Shown: positions 15,580 to 25,052 of the stretch, piece after piece
How positions within the stretch are numbered: position 1 is the stretch's first letter
Layout of the letters: each line of letters begins with the position of its first letter
Virus record (IMG/VR): IMGVR_UViG_3300020202_000097
Coordinates: 1 to 49,160 of that record
Strand: one strand, 5' to 3'
Origin: a virus
Length of the DNA: 49,160 nucleotides
Translations under genes and position numbers: made by a program
Notes under the pieces: generated by a model
Told to the model about the DNA's origin: nothing
The model's database searches: none
The model's input: only the letters and a program-made list of their open reading frames with translations

Positions 15580-17651
15580 GACGCGACGCTAGAACCCTCC
15601 CGCTCGTCCGTGCTGCGCATCGCCAGCGCCTTGAGGCCCTGGATCACCTCGTCGAGGCTCCGGCACGCACGCGATGCCGCGAACTCCGAGACCTCGTTCA
15701 GGCCGAGGCGCGAGAGCAGCGTGAGCTCGCAGAGCGTGTTCAGCGCCCGATCGAGGTACGGCAGCTTCCCCACGAACGTGCGGATGTTCTCCGGGTTGAT
15801 GAAGCCCAGCGACAGGACGCTGTCGACCGTCTGGATGTCGGGAAGGATCGAAGCCTCCTTCACGAGATCCCGACGGAAGCTGCGCGCCTGCGCAACCTTC
15901 TCCTCCGCGATCTTCTGCACCTCGTCCATCACGGCGCTGAGCGGACGGATGTCGCGGACTCCGATGACGTGCTCGGGGCGGTGGTAGAGGCCCGCCTTCT
16001 TCACGAGCGCGTGCGCCTTGGCCGGCTCCATGCCCGCTGCCGCCAGCGTGAAGACCGCTTCGTCGTACGACGCCGTCTTCGGGGTGGTGGACTCGAAGCC
16101 CGGCAGGTCGTGGAACGAGAGCTCGATGTCCGAGCCGTTGTTCCGGACCGTGATGTAGGGCCGCATCATCGAAGCGACCTTGGCCGCCTCCTGGCCGTCC
16201 AGGAGCGCGATCGCATGCTCGTCCTCCATCGGGAGGAACTGCGCGGTGTCGGGCAGCATGATCTCGCCGCCCTGCGGGATCATCTGCTTGAGGCCCGGCA
16301 CGAGACGCAGGATGTGCTCCTCGCCCGTGAGGCTGAGGACGTGGACGATGTTGCTTCCGTCCATGCCCGCCTCGGTGCCCAGCACCTTCACCGGCACGGT
16401 CGCCTGGATGCCGTCCTCCGCCGCCGTGAAGAAGAGCCCGGAGCCCTGCGGCTCGGCCGTGGGCAGGTCCATGCTGCCGTCATCGCCCACGGGCGTGCCG
16501 ACGATCTGGCTCTGGACCGCCGCGACCTCGCCGTTGGTGAACGCCGACATGGGCAGGCGCGTGCCGTCGAAGTCGATGAGCTGCGGGATGACCCAGCCCA
16601 CGTACTCCTTGCCCGAGGTGTCCCGGACCTTGTAGACGCCCGCCTGCGTGATGATGGCGGCGTTCTCGCCGTCGGTGTTGAGCGGCGTGAGGTCCTTCGG
16701 GGGCTCGGCGAGCGTGGTCGTGCCGTCGGTGTCGACCTTCTTCGCGATCTCCTCGCCGGCGAGCTTCACGAGCTCACGACGCGAGATGTAGTCGATCGCC
16801 GGGTTGTAGAGGGTGCGCGCCGCGGTCTTCATCCAGTAGCGATCACGCGCGGCGTCGTAGCCGAACTGCGCGACCTCGATCTCCGCCAGGCTCGCGGCCT
16901 TGTCGGTGAGGATGTCCGCATCGCCGTCGGTCAGGAGCTGACCGTCGAACGTGCTGAGGTGCGCGACGAGGGCGCTGAACGCCGCGTTGACGCTGAGCTG
17001 GTCCTGGAGGCCCTCGCTCGCGATCTTGTCGCTGAGGGCGTCGAGGTCGTACTGCGAGAGCGTCGGCGCGATCTCGGCGAGGAGCGAGGTCTTCGCGAAG
17101 TCCTGCGCCATCTTCATGCCGGGGCCGTACACGTGTGACACGTCCGAGCCGGTGTTCGACGTGCCCGCGCCCGGCGTGTTCGAGGAACGGCCCGGCGGGT
17201 AGAACATCGAGTAGAGACTGCCGTCCGACTCGTCGGGCGTCATGACGTCGAAGGTGTTCGGCCGGAACAGCACCTCGCGCAGGCGCTGGCCGTTCAGCGG
17301 GAACATCTTCTTGTCCTCGCTCATCAGAAGGTCGAGCGGGCAGAGCTCGTTGTTCTTCACGATGACCGGGATGAGGGCCTTCTTCGACGTCGGCTGCTTC
17401 GACGTCGACGGCGTCAGCGCCGAGTCGGTCTGGCTCGACACGAGGATGACGCCGACCGCGAACCCCTGCTCGGGGTCCTGGCGCATCATGACGACCTTCG
17501 GGTTGTACTCCGAGGCGTCCGGCACCTGACGGAACAGCTCCTGGAGGATCTGCGAGCTCCACTTGGTCGCGTCCTCGTCGAGGGGAGTCGCCGCCACCTT
17601 CGAGTTGGCGAAGGGCTTCTGCACCGGCGTGAAGAGTTCCATGGGGTTCAT
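15576..17651 (-). CDS. Large virion-associated protein of unknown function (691 aa)
   Basis: A 691-residue protein starting MNPMELFTPVQKPF, with GGTAGG directly before the ATG. Residues 1-170 are alpha/beta with a Ser/Gly/Pro-rich linker near 155-170, residues 180-320 are helical, residues 330-520 are beta-rich, and residues 550-690 are helical. Around ten Lys-X-Ala motifs occur (first at 18-20), the signature of the head-operon proteins, even though it lies beside the baseplate gene. It may be a core, neck or tail structural protein. No enzyme motif was seen. Confidence 0.7.
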   Translation of the reverse strand: MNPMELFTPVQKPFANSKVAATPLDEDATKWSSQILQELFRQVPDASEYNPKVVMMRQDPEQGFAVGVILVSSQTDSALTPSTSKQPTSKKALIPVIVKNNELCPLDLLMSEDKKMFPLNGQRLREVLFRPNTFDVMTPDESDGSLYSMFYPPGRSSNTPGAGTSNTGSDVSHVYGPGMKMAQDFAKTSLLAEIAPTLSQYDLDALSDKIASEGLQDQLSVNAAFSALVAHLSTFDGQLLTDGDADILTDKAASLAEIEVAQFGYDAARDRYWMKTAARTLYNPAIDYISRRELVKLAGEEIAKKVDTDGTTTLAEPPKDLTPLNTDGENAAIITQAGVYKVRDTSGKEYVGWVIPQLIDFDGTRLPMSAFTNGEVAAVQSQIVGTPVGDDGSMDLPTAEPQGSGLFFTAAEDGIQATVPVKVLGTEAGMDGSNIVHVLSLTGEEHILRLVPGLKQMIPQGGEIMLPDTAQFLPMEDEHAIALLDGQEAAKVASMMRPYITVRNNGSDIELSFHDLPGFESTTPKTASYDEAVFTLAAAGMEPAKAHALVKKAGLYHRPEHVIGVRDIRPLSAVMDEVQKIAEEKVAQARSFRRDLVKEASILPDIQTVDSVLSLGFINPENIRTFVGKLPYLDRALNTLCELTLLSRLGLNEVSEFAASRACRSLDEVIQGLKALAMRSTDEREGSSVAS

Positions 17652-17670
17652 CCTACCATCAGAGGTTGCG

Positions 17671-18771
17671 TTACGACGACACCAGTACCTTCGTGGACAG
17701 GATCGCCGGCGTCGGCGGAGCAGAGCCCGCAGCGGTGGCGAGAGTCGTCAGGTACGTGAGGAGCTGGGCACCCAGAACGGCCGGTTCGCTGGCACTCGGG
17801 CCACCCACCATGACCTGCGGCGCGTCGATGACGGCCTTGCTGCCACTCTTGACGGTCGCGTCGCCCGTGGCCTCCAGCGTCGCCTTCCCTTGGGCCTTGT
17901 GCAGTAGATCCCCGTCGACCTCGTAGGTCTGGTTCCCCTTGACCCGCAGCGAGTGGTCGGCGCCGATGAGCTCCGTCTTGGCCCCGCTCATCTCGATCAT
18001 CATCGAGTAGACCTCGGAGCTGACTTCTCCGGTGTCCCTGTTGATGCCGTCCTGAGCGACCTTGATATCCCAGACGATCTTCGATTCACCCGTGGGGCCT
18101 CGAAGAGGGAAGTGTCGGACACGGAGAGTGGCCTTCTCGTCCTGCGCATACTCGTTCATGTGGAACACGTACGTGCAGGGGGCATCACCGCTCGGATCGT
18201 TCTCCTGGCGCTCGACCGTCATGCGGATGTCGCCGGCGAACGTGTCGAGCGAGTAGTTCTCGCAGAAGTCCTTGATGTAGTTGCCGATGGGCAGGCAGAT
18301 GCGCTGCGCGATCTCGGTGGCACCGATCTGGAGGATGCCTCCGCGACGCATGATGAAGAAGTTCTCGTCGCGCCCGATCCAGGCCATGTCGCCCGGCTGT
18401 AGATCGATGCGGTTGCCCTTGTACGAGATGTCTGTCGTGCTGCCGCCGTCGGACGTGCTCCGCAGCGGTGTTCCATCCGCCGAGTGCACCACCGTAGGCA
18501 GGAGCAGGAAGCCCATGATGAACGGGGGCGAGGTGTCGTTCGCGCGCCCCACCATGCACGTTGCGCCGACCTCCGGAAGGATCGTGCACCCCTCCCCGCT
18601 GTGGTTGTGCACATACGGGGAGAGGATCTGAAGGTCCTCGAACTTCTTCGACGTCGACTCGGTGACGACAGTCACCGTGTAGTTGTTCTTGTTGACGTCG
18701 ACGACCGTCGCCTTCTCACAGACGAACGGGAAGAAGGCCGAAGTGGACGGGCCATTTCCGGAGTAGGACAT
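17671..18771 (-). CDS. Baseplate / tail spike protein, gpV or gp5-like
   Basis: A 366-residue protein. Residues 15-105 have the pattern of the oligonucleotide-binding-fold domain of baseplate assembly proteins, including 'LPEVGATCMVGR' and 'SPPFIMGFLLLP' segments typical of gpV/VgrG-type N-terminal domains. Residues 265-335 are a run of short beta-strands (repeating small hydrophobic, Gly, Asp/Lys) like the beta-helical needle of such spikes. The C-terminus is an Ala/Thr/Pro-rich tail. It would puncture the cell envelope at the tip of the tail. The ATG overlaps the RNA polymerase stop (TGATG), so the two are translated together. Confidence 0.7.
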   Translation of the reverse strand: MSYSGNGPSTSAFFPFVCEKATVVDVNKNNYTVTVVTESTSKKFEDLQILSPYVHNHSGEGCTILPEVGATCMVGRANDTSPPFIMGFLLLPTVVHSADGTPLRSTSDGGSTTDISYKGNRIDLQPGDMAWIGRDENFFIMRRGGILQIGATEIAQRICLPIGNYIKDFCENYSLDTFAGDIRMTVERQENDPSGDAPCTYVFHMNEYAQDEKATLRVRHFPLRGPTGESKIVWDIKVAQDGINRDTGEVSSEVYSMMIEMSGAKTELIGADHSLRVKGNQTYEVDGDLLHKAQGKATLEATGDATVKSGSKAVIDAPQVMVGGPSASEPAVLGAQLLTYLTTLATAAGSAPPTPAILSTKVLVSS

Positions 18772-21700
18772 CAGTACCCTGCGACTCCTCGACCGTGCCC
18801 GAACTCAGCGCCGTACGCCAGACCCGGGATCGGGTGGAGTCCGTGGATGTCGGACTTCTCGCCGATCGAAGCGGCGTTCGTGATGTGCTGCTGGAGCTGG
18901 TTGCTCATCAGCCGGCCCATCCAGTCCTTCTGCTTCATCGCGGTGGTGGTCTGCATCGGCTCCAGCCGTGCGTGAGCGATGATCGGGCGCTTGCCCTTGA
19001 GGACCGTGCGGTTGATCTCGTCGATGACCGACTTCTGAAGGTGGTCACCGCGAAGGATGGACGGGTGATCACCCGGATCGACGACCGTCATCGTGCTTGT
19101 CGCGTTCCGGACCGTGAGCTCGACGTGACGACGAAGGACGCCCTCCTTCTCGTAGATCTTGCCGACGCGATCGACCATGAAGTCCTGCGCCGCCTCGATG
19201 CCCTTGATCTTCGTGAGCTCGCGAAGGTTCGGGTCACCTTCGGTCAGCATCTCGCCTCGGTGGAACGAGTAGCCCACCGTGACGTGCGGCTTCGGCTTGT
19301 GACGCGAGTAGAGCGGCACCTTGCTCGTGTCGTAGTAGATGCGGTAGCCGCCCTGAGGAGGCGTCTCGATGCGCGTCACCTTGCCGCTCTTCGGTGCGAG
19401 CACTGCATCGACCGGCGACTTCTTCGCGACACCGAAGATGTTCTGCACGGTGCTGAACTCGTCTACTGCACCACGCTCGATCGGCACGATGCCCTGGTTG
19501 TGCGTCTGCTTCAGCATGAGCTGCGAAGCACGCTCACCGATGGCCTGCGCCGAGATGATGCCGACGTTGTCACCGATGGCGTAGTTGCTCCCGCTCGGGT
19601 GCTTGCCCATGCAGGTAGAGCACACACCGTGCGGCATGCGGCACTTCAGAGGCGAGCGCACGAACACGTGCGTGACCCCGTTCTTGGCGAACGAGCTCTG
19701 CATTTCCGGCGTGATGATCGACCCAGCCGGATGCCCCATGACGGGCGAGGCGAGGTAGCGATCCACCAGGTCGCGATCGTTCGCGCTGAGGCTCACGCCC
19801 TGCGTCGTGCCACAGTCGTGCGACGTGATCGGCGAGTCGATGTTCGACTGGATGAGCTCCTTCGTGAGCACGCCGGGATCCCGCACCGCATCCGTCTTCT
19901 GGATGACGCCGCGGCGCGCACCCGAGGACTGAAGGAAGTAGCCACCGATGTCGATGCCCTCGGAGAACGAGCGCGTGATCGGAATCTTCGACGGTCGGCC
20001 GAGGTGATCCTCGACCAGCATCGGGGCGATCACCAGGCCCTGGAACTGCTCGCGCTTGGCCTTGATGCCCGAGTGGGCCATGTCCGAGACGTTCGTCGGG
20101 TTCTTGTGGTGGTTCTGGCTGTAGACCTGGTGGAGCGTCTTGGTCGCGTCCTGCCAGATCTTCGTACGCTCGTCGTCGGTCTTCGCCTTCTCGGCGAGCC
20201 GCTTCGCTTCGCTGATGATGCGCTGTCGATCGGCGCGCAGCGGTTCGAGGTCGCTCAGCCGGACAGTGTGTCCGCTCTCGTAGGCCATCTTGAAGCCGAG
20301 CTGCGTGATGTTCTGCGTGAGGGCACCAAAGTGCGCAGGCTCGTTGCGAGCGACATCCTTGAGCAGGTCGTTGACGAACTTCTTCGTCACCGGAGCCTGA
20401 AGGTCGGTGAGGATCCGCTCCCGGTACTTCTGCGGAACCATCGAGGCGATGCGAGCACGGCCGAGCGTCGTGCGCTTGCCCTCGATGGTCACCACGTCGT
20501 CCAGGTTGATCTTGTTCTCGACGAATGCCTTCTCGGCATCCGCCTTGGACGTGAACGAATGCGTGGTCTGTCGCTTGGGCAGCGACATGCGGTAGAGCGC
20601 GAGCAGCGCTTCGTTGGTCGGGGTGAAGAGCACCTCACCCGTGCTGGCCGAGATCGAGCGGTTCGAGGGCAGGAGCTTGTGTACCTCCTGCACCGCCTCG
20701 TGGCTGATGGGCAGCATCAGCGCGACGGCGTCGCCGTCGATGTCACCGCCGATCGGAGGCAGCACCAGCGGGCTGACCTTGATCGCGCGTGAATCGGTGA
20801 GGCGAACCTTCTGGCCGATGATGCCGTACTGGTGGAGCACCGGGTCGCGCTTCATCAGCACCGGACGGTGCTCGATCTCCTGTCGAAGAACTTCCTCGGC
20901 CGTCTGCGTGCGGGCCGAGATGTCCTTCTGGGCCTGGAACGGGTCGATGCCCATCTGCGTGAGACGGCGGGCCACGATCGGGCGGTAGAGCTCGAACGCG
21001 ATCTTCTTGGGCACTCCGATCTCGTCAGGACCCAGCGTCGGGTCCGCGACGATGGTCGCACGGGCCGAGTAGTCCTGCTTCTTGCCGATGACCTTGTCCT
21101 GGAAGAAGCCGTCCTTCGGACTCTCGCCTGCGATCGAGTGAAGGATGCCGGGCAGGTGACGACCACGGATCTCCTTGCCGTGGTAGTCGATGTCGAGCGC
21201 CTTCTTGTTCTTCGGCGTCGTCCCGATGAGGTTCTGCATCTCCTGGAACAGGTCGCCCTCGTGCTTGAGTAGGCGCTTGTGCGGGATGCCTTCCTTGCGG
21301 GAGTCGAGCAGCGAGTTGTTGACCATGCCGAGCCGGCGATAGAGCTGGTTCAGCGGGTCGATGCGATCGAGCGAGTCCGTGCCTTCCTGGAAGGGACGGT
21401 AGATCGGAGGCAGCACCGGCAGGTACTGCATCGTGTACGCCTCCGCCGGCGTCTTGCCCTGCTCCTTGAGCGACTGGAGCGCCTTGTACGTGAAGGTCGC
21501 ACGGCTGAGATCAGCGCCCTTCACCTTCGGGTCGTCGATCTTCGCCTTGAGCTTCTTCATCTCCTTGTCGATGTCGATCTTGGCGAGCGCTTCGCGAACC
21601 GCTGCACCGCCGGACTTGCCGCCGACCGTGAGCTCGCCCGAGACGACCTTGTGCAGGAGCTGCGTCTCGTTGAGGCGCTGCTTGCCCTCCTGCTTCCCGC

Positions 21701-24700
21701 GAAGGTCGAGCAGATTGACGATCGCCTTCGCGAACACAGGGTTCGGCATCGGCGAGGCGAGCTCGACGTATCCCCACTTGTTCTTGTCGGGGCCGAAGAT
21801 GCGGGTGTCGAAGATGCCGCCGGATTCCGGCTTCATGTTCTTCGCCATCACGGTCGCTGCGGGGTTGGTCACCTTCGCGTGCTTGCCGGCACGCTCCAGG
21901 ATCTCCTTATCCGTCAGCGGCATGATGCGGAGCTGGCTGCCCTTCTTCTCCGTGTTGAGACCTGCCGCGTGCAGCATCGCCTCGAACTTGCTGTAGACGA
22001 AGGGCACCTGCGGAGGCGGTAGCGGCTCACCGTTGACGAGCGACTGCCAGAGCGCCTCGGCCTGCGGCTTGTCCGACTTGAGCGTCTGCATCTCGCCGAG
22101 GTTCTTCTTGAGCCCCGCGGCGAGCGCACCGTACACGCCGAGGGAGCCCAGGCTCTGTGCGCCCGACTCACCGCCCCCGCGCGGCACCATGTTGGTGTCG
22201 TACTGGATCATCGGGGCGAGGTCCTTCACGTAGAACCCGCCGTGCCGAACGTGCGTCTTCTTGTCGATCTGGTGTTCGAGTTGGAAGACGTAGTGCGGGC
22301 CGACCGTGACATCGCCGATCTTGCGCCCAGTCTTCGGGTCGATGAGCGTCTCGGTCTCCTTCAGACCGTGCTTCTTCAGCTCGTCCTGAACCTTCTTCAG
22401 GTAGTCGGTCTGTCCATCGAAGTTCTTGACGATGTACGGCTTGCCCGTCTTCTCGGCGATCTTGCCAGCCGCCGTCTCCAGGATCTGGCCCGGGTTCATG
22501 CGGCCCGGCACCGAGACCGGGTTGATGAGCATCTCGACGTGCTCCTTCTTCCCGTTCTTGTGGAAGAAAGGCATCTCGTGATCGGGCACCACCTGCGTGA
22601 CGATGCCCTTGGCGCTGTGACGCGTGGAGACCTTCGAGCCCACGACGAGCGGCTCCTCGGTCTTCACGTGGACCACGATGTTCTTGTTCGCTCGCGTCAC
22701 GCGAACGACCGTGCCCGGGTACGGGTGGTCCCACGTGAGCGCCGCGTTGCTGAAGCCAAGACGTCCGCTCTTCTTCGAGAGCTGCGCCAGCATCTTCGAG
22801 TCGAGCGACTCCGGATCGCGCTGAGCACGCAGCGCCAGCACGAGCGGGTCTCCAGGCTCGACGCGAGTACCAGGCTTGATGAGCCCGTTCGCATCGATCT
22901 TGGCGAGCTGCTGCGGGGTGTACGACATCCCCTTGTGCTTCTCGAACTCGGTCTTGCTGACCGTGTGGTCCGAGGTGACGTAGAACGACGGCTTGAGCAG
23001 GTGCTCGGTACCGAGCTTCTTGGCTGCGCTCTCCGAGAGAACGATGCCGTCTTCGTGGTTGGCCCCGTTCGCGACGTACGCCACACGCACGTTCGCACCC
23101 AGTGCGAGCACGCCGTTCTTCGTGAACGAGTGGTCGGCCAGGACCTGGCCCGCCTTCACCGAGTCGCCGACCTTCACCAGCGGCTTCGAGTGAAGCATCG
23201 CCTTCTTGTCGTTCAGCGGGTAGTGGTCGTAGAGGTGGACCGCGTGCTCTCGTCCGTCCTTCCCCTTCACGATCACTTCGTCCGACTTCACGGCGATCAC
23301 CGTTCCGTCGACGGGCGACTTGTGGGAGAGGAAAGTCTCGCCGATGCGCTTCTCGAAGGAGTGACCCGGCGCCGCCTCCACCTGTACCGCCGGCGGCTCA
23401 CGACCGACGACCGAGAGCGCCTGTGCCATGTGGCGTGCGGACATCGTCGTACGACCTGCCGCGTCGTTCTGCATGAACGGCACGAGGTTCGTCTCGGTCG
23501 AGAACACCTGTCCCGGGGTGATGAGGGCGTACTCCGCCTTGCTGAACGGAACCTCTTCGATCTCGCCGTTCTTGTTCGAGACGCGCACCTGCTGGTTGAT
23601 CGGCTTGGGCTTGCCCGCCTGCCACTGGATCTGGTCCGGCAGGACCACGACAGCACGAGCTGCCTCCGCCGGCGTGAGCTCCTCGACCTTGCCGGTCTTG
23701 AGGTTGTAGAGCTTCGTGTACGGCTTGCGGTCCTTGATGGACACGCCACTCGTCAGGTGGAGCGAGGTGCCAGCTCCCGAGCCCTCGGGCGTGAAGACCG
23801 GATCGAGGAAGCCGAGGTGCGACGGGTCGACCGAGGTGTTCGACAGCGTCACCTGATGCTCGGACTTCAGGCCACCCGGACCCATGATGGTCGTGTGACT
23901 GTGGTCGGCGAGCATCGTCACCGGGTTCGTCTGCTTCGAGTTGCTCGCGAGCGCCGTGGCGAAGACGTGGTTGATCGGCTTCTGGATGAGGTCCGGCATC
24001 ACGATGTCGCGAAGGACCGTGCTGTTGCCGGCACGCAGCCCTTCCATCGTGCTCTTCTTGCCGAGCGACTTCAGCACGCGGCTGTGGATGTCGGTCTTCG
24101 ACGCCTTCAGGCGTTCGACGAAATGGTCGGTCGGCGTCCAGAGCTCCTTGAACTCCAGCGAGTCGATCGGGTCCGGCTGGACCTTGTTGGCGCTGACGTT
24201 GATCAGCTTCGCGCTCGCGCGCAATAGCGCCGGGCCCGAGACCGACTCGAAGGGACCGCCGAGCGTGGTCTTGGTGACCGCCGCGTCCATCTTCGTCTCG
24301 GACAGGTACTTGTTGATCGCCTGCGGCAGATCCTCCGGCACCTGCTGCGAGTCCTTCATCGCCGTGTAGAAGGACTTCAGATCGTGCTCGTAGCGAGCCT
24401 TCTTCTGGTTGGCCGCGAAGCTCTTGTCGCCCCACGCCTTCTTCATCTCGTCGTCGCTGACGCCGGTGGCCTTCAGCACCGAGTAGAGCGGGATCTTCCT
24501 CGACCCGCTCTTGATGAACATGTAGCCCGTACCGGGCTCCATCTGCACATCGAAGCTCTTGCCCTTGGCGAGCTGGAACTGCGCCTCGTACTCGCCCTTC
24601 TTCTCGGTGGCCTTGACGTATGCACCGGGCCGAAGACGCCACTGGTTCGAGACCGTCTTCTCCTGGCCGCCGATGATGAAGCTGTGGTGGCGTGTCAGAC

Positions 24701-24986
24701 GCGGGATCTCCGCAAGCCGCATGCGGCGGCTGGCCAGCACCTTGCCGTCGCGATCGACGATCTCGACGTGGCCGTAGACGGGCGCCGTGTACGAACGGCC
24801 CGAGAGCCGCGCCTCCATCTGTCCCTTGATGTCGTCGGTGCCGAGCTCGGCTCCGCCCACCTCCAGCTTCTTCACACGCACCTCGATCCCACTCTTGGAA
24901 TCGACGATGGGGAAGGTGCTGGAGATCTCGGCCAGCAGCCGGGCCTTCAGCTCCTCAAACTGCTTGTTCGGGTCGATGGTCAGCAC
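18771..24986 (-). CDS. Fused beta-beta' multi-subunit-type RNA polymerase, single chain
   Basis: One continuous frame of 2071 residues. Residues 1 to about 1000 match beta: a fork/rifampicin region at 352-403, the Gly-Asp-X-Val-X-Ala-Gly-X-Val-Leu-Ala-Asp segment near 607, Lys785 and Lys793 in the beta DPBB (equivalents of E. coli K1065 and K1073), and Pro-X-Arg-Met-Asn-Pro-Gly-Gln at 827-834. Residues 1030-2071 match beta': Gly-Gly-Asp-Ile-Asp-Gly-Asp (Asp1415, 1417, 1419), the catalytic magnesium triad; a bridge helix at about 1680-1712; zinc ligands C1725, C1782, C1789 and C1792; and a trigger-loop segment at 1803-1832. The first beta' zinc domain is missing. The start is a GTG six bases after a TAGACT box. 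It lies in the virion operon and overlaps the baseplate gene. No alpha, omega or sigma subunit is seen. Confidence 0.95.
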   Translation of the reverse strand: MLTIDPNKQFEELKARLLAEISSTFPIVDSKSGIEVRVKKLEVGGAELGTDDIKGQMEARLSGRSYTAPVYGHVEIVDRDGKVLASRRMRLAEIPRLTRHHSFIIGGQEKTVSNQWRLRPGAYVKATEKKGEYEAQFQLAKGKSFDVQMEPGTGYMFIKSGSRKIPLYSVLKATGVSDDEMKKAWGDKSFAANQKKARYEHDLKSFYTAMKDSQQVPEDLPQAINKYLSETKMDAAVTKTTLGGPFESVSGPALLRASAKLINVSANKVQPDPIDSLEFKELWTPTDHFVERLKASKTDIHSRVLKSLGKKSTMEGLRAGNSTVLRDIVMPDLIQKPINHVFATALASNSKQTNPVTMLADHSHTTIMGPGGLKSEHQVTLSNTSVDPSHLGFLDPVFTPEGSGAGTSLHLTSGVSIKDRKPYTKLYNLKTGKVEELTPAEAARAVVVLPDQIQWQAGKPKPINQQVRVSNKNGEIEEVPFSKAEYALITPGQVFSTETNLVPFMQNDAAGRTTMSARHMAQALSVVGREPPAVQVEAAPGHSFEKRIGETFLSHKSPVDGTVIAVKSDEVIVKGKDGREHAVHLYDHYPLNDKKAMLHSKPLVKVGDSVKAGQVLADHSFTKNGVLALGANVRVAYVANGANHEDGIVLSESAAKKLGTEHLLKPSFYVTSDHTVSKTEFEKHKGMSYTPQQLAKIDANGLIKPGTRVEPGDPLVLALRAQRDPESLDSKMLAQLSKKSGRLGFSNAALTWDHPYPGTVVRVTRANKNIVVHVKTEEPLVVGSKVSTRHSAKGIVTQVVPDHEMPFFHKNGKKEHVEMLINPVSVPGRMNPGQILETAAGKIAEKTGKPYIVKNFDGQTDYLKKVQDELKKHGLKETETLIDPKTGRKIGDVTVGPHYVFQLEHQIDKKTHVRHGGFYVKDLAPMIQYDTNMVPRGGGESGAQSLGSLGVYGALAAGLKKNLGEMQTLKSDKPQAEALWQSLVNGEPLPPPQVPFVYSKFEAMLHAAGLNTEKKGSQLRIMPLTDKEILERAGKHAKVTNPAATVMAKNMKPESGGIFDTRIFGPDKNKWGYVELASPMPNPVFAKAIVNLLDLRGKQEGKQRLNETQLLHKVVSGELTVGGKSGGAAVREALAKIDIDKEMKKLKAKIDDPKVKGADLSRATFTYKALQSLKEQGKTPAEAYTMQYLPVLPPIYRPFQEGTDSLDRIDPLNQLYRRLGMVNNSLLDSRKEGIPHKRLLKHEGDLFQEMQNLIGTTPKNKKALDIDYHGKEIRGRHLPGILHSIAGESPKDGFFQDKVIGKKQDYSARATIVADPTLGPDEIGVPKKIAFELYRPIVARRLTQMGIDPFQAQKDISARTQTAEEVLRQEIEHRPVLMKRDPVLHQYGIIGQKVRLTDSRAIKVSPLVLPPIGGDIDGDAVALMLPISHEAVQEVHKLLPSNRSISASTGEVLFTPTNEALLALYRMSLPKRQTTHSFTSKADAEKAFVENKINLDDVVTIEGKRTTLGRARIASMVPQKYRERILTDLQAPVTKKFVNDLLKDVARNEPAHFGALTQNITQLGFKMAYESGHTVRLSDLEPLRADRQRIISEAKRLAEKAKTDDERTKIWQDATKTLHQVYSQNHHKNPTNVSDMAHSGIKAKREQFQGLVIAPMLVEDHLGRPSKIPITRSFSEGIDIGGYFLQSSGARRGVIQKTDAVRDPGVLTKELIQSNIDSPITSHDCGTTQGVSLSANDRDLVDRYLASPVMGHPAGSIITPEMQSSFAKNGVTHVFVRSPLKCRMPHGVCSTCMGKHPSGSNYAIGDNVGIISAQAIGERASQLMLKQTHNQGIVPIERGAVDEFSTVQNIFGVAKKSPVDAVLAPKSGKVTRIETPPQGGYRIYYDTSKVPLYSRHKPKPHVTVGYSFHRGEMLTEGDPNLRELTKIKGIEAAQDFMVDRVGKIYEKEGVLRRHVELTVRNATSTMTVVDPGDHPSILRGDHLQKSVIDEINRTVLKGKRPIIAHARLEPMQTTTAMKQKDWMGRLMSNQLQQHITNAASIGEKSDIHGLHPIPGLAYGAEFGHGRGVAGY

Positions 24987-25022
24987 CGTCGCAGTCTACT
25001 GCTCCGTGCTCTGGAGGGTCAA
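24987..25022 (-). promoter_or_regulatory. Leaderless sigma70-like promoter for the RNA polymerase operon
   Basis: Reading leftward: TTGACC (25022-25017), an 18-base spacer, TAGACT (24998-24993), six bases, then the GTG start of the RNA polymerase. The -10 box would place transcription start at or next to the GTG, giving a leaderless mRNA. The same arrangement precedes the leftward gene at 35289. There is no good Shine-Dalgarno before this GTG. Confidence 0.6.
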
Positions 25023-25052
25023 CGAACGTGGCCGAATCAGGCCGGTTCCTGC

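Noticed and set aside
17649-17668. A CCTACCATCAGAGG sequence as another copy of the rightward motif
   Set aside because: It differs by insertion, faces away from the leftward genes here, and on the other strand includes the GGTAGG ribosome site of the 691-residue gene.
22242-24227. A 661-codon rightward open frame within the RNA polymerase gene
   Set aside because: It lies fully antisense to well-conserved polymerase motifs and has shadow-like Arg/Leu/Asp-rich composition.
18771-24986. RNA polymerase frame as two genes joined by a sequencing error
   Set aside because: There is no overlap, stop or start signal at the beta-beta' junction near residue 1000, and codon use is continuous through it.
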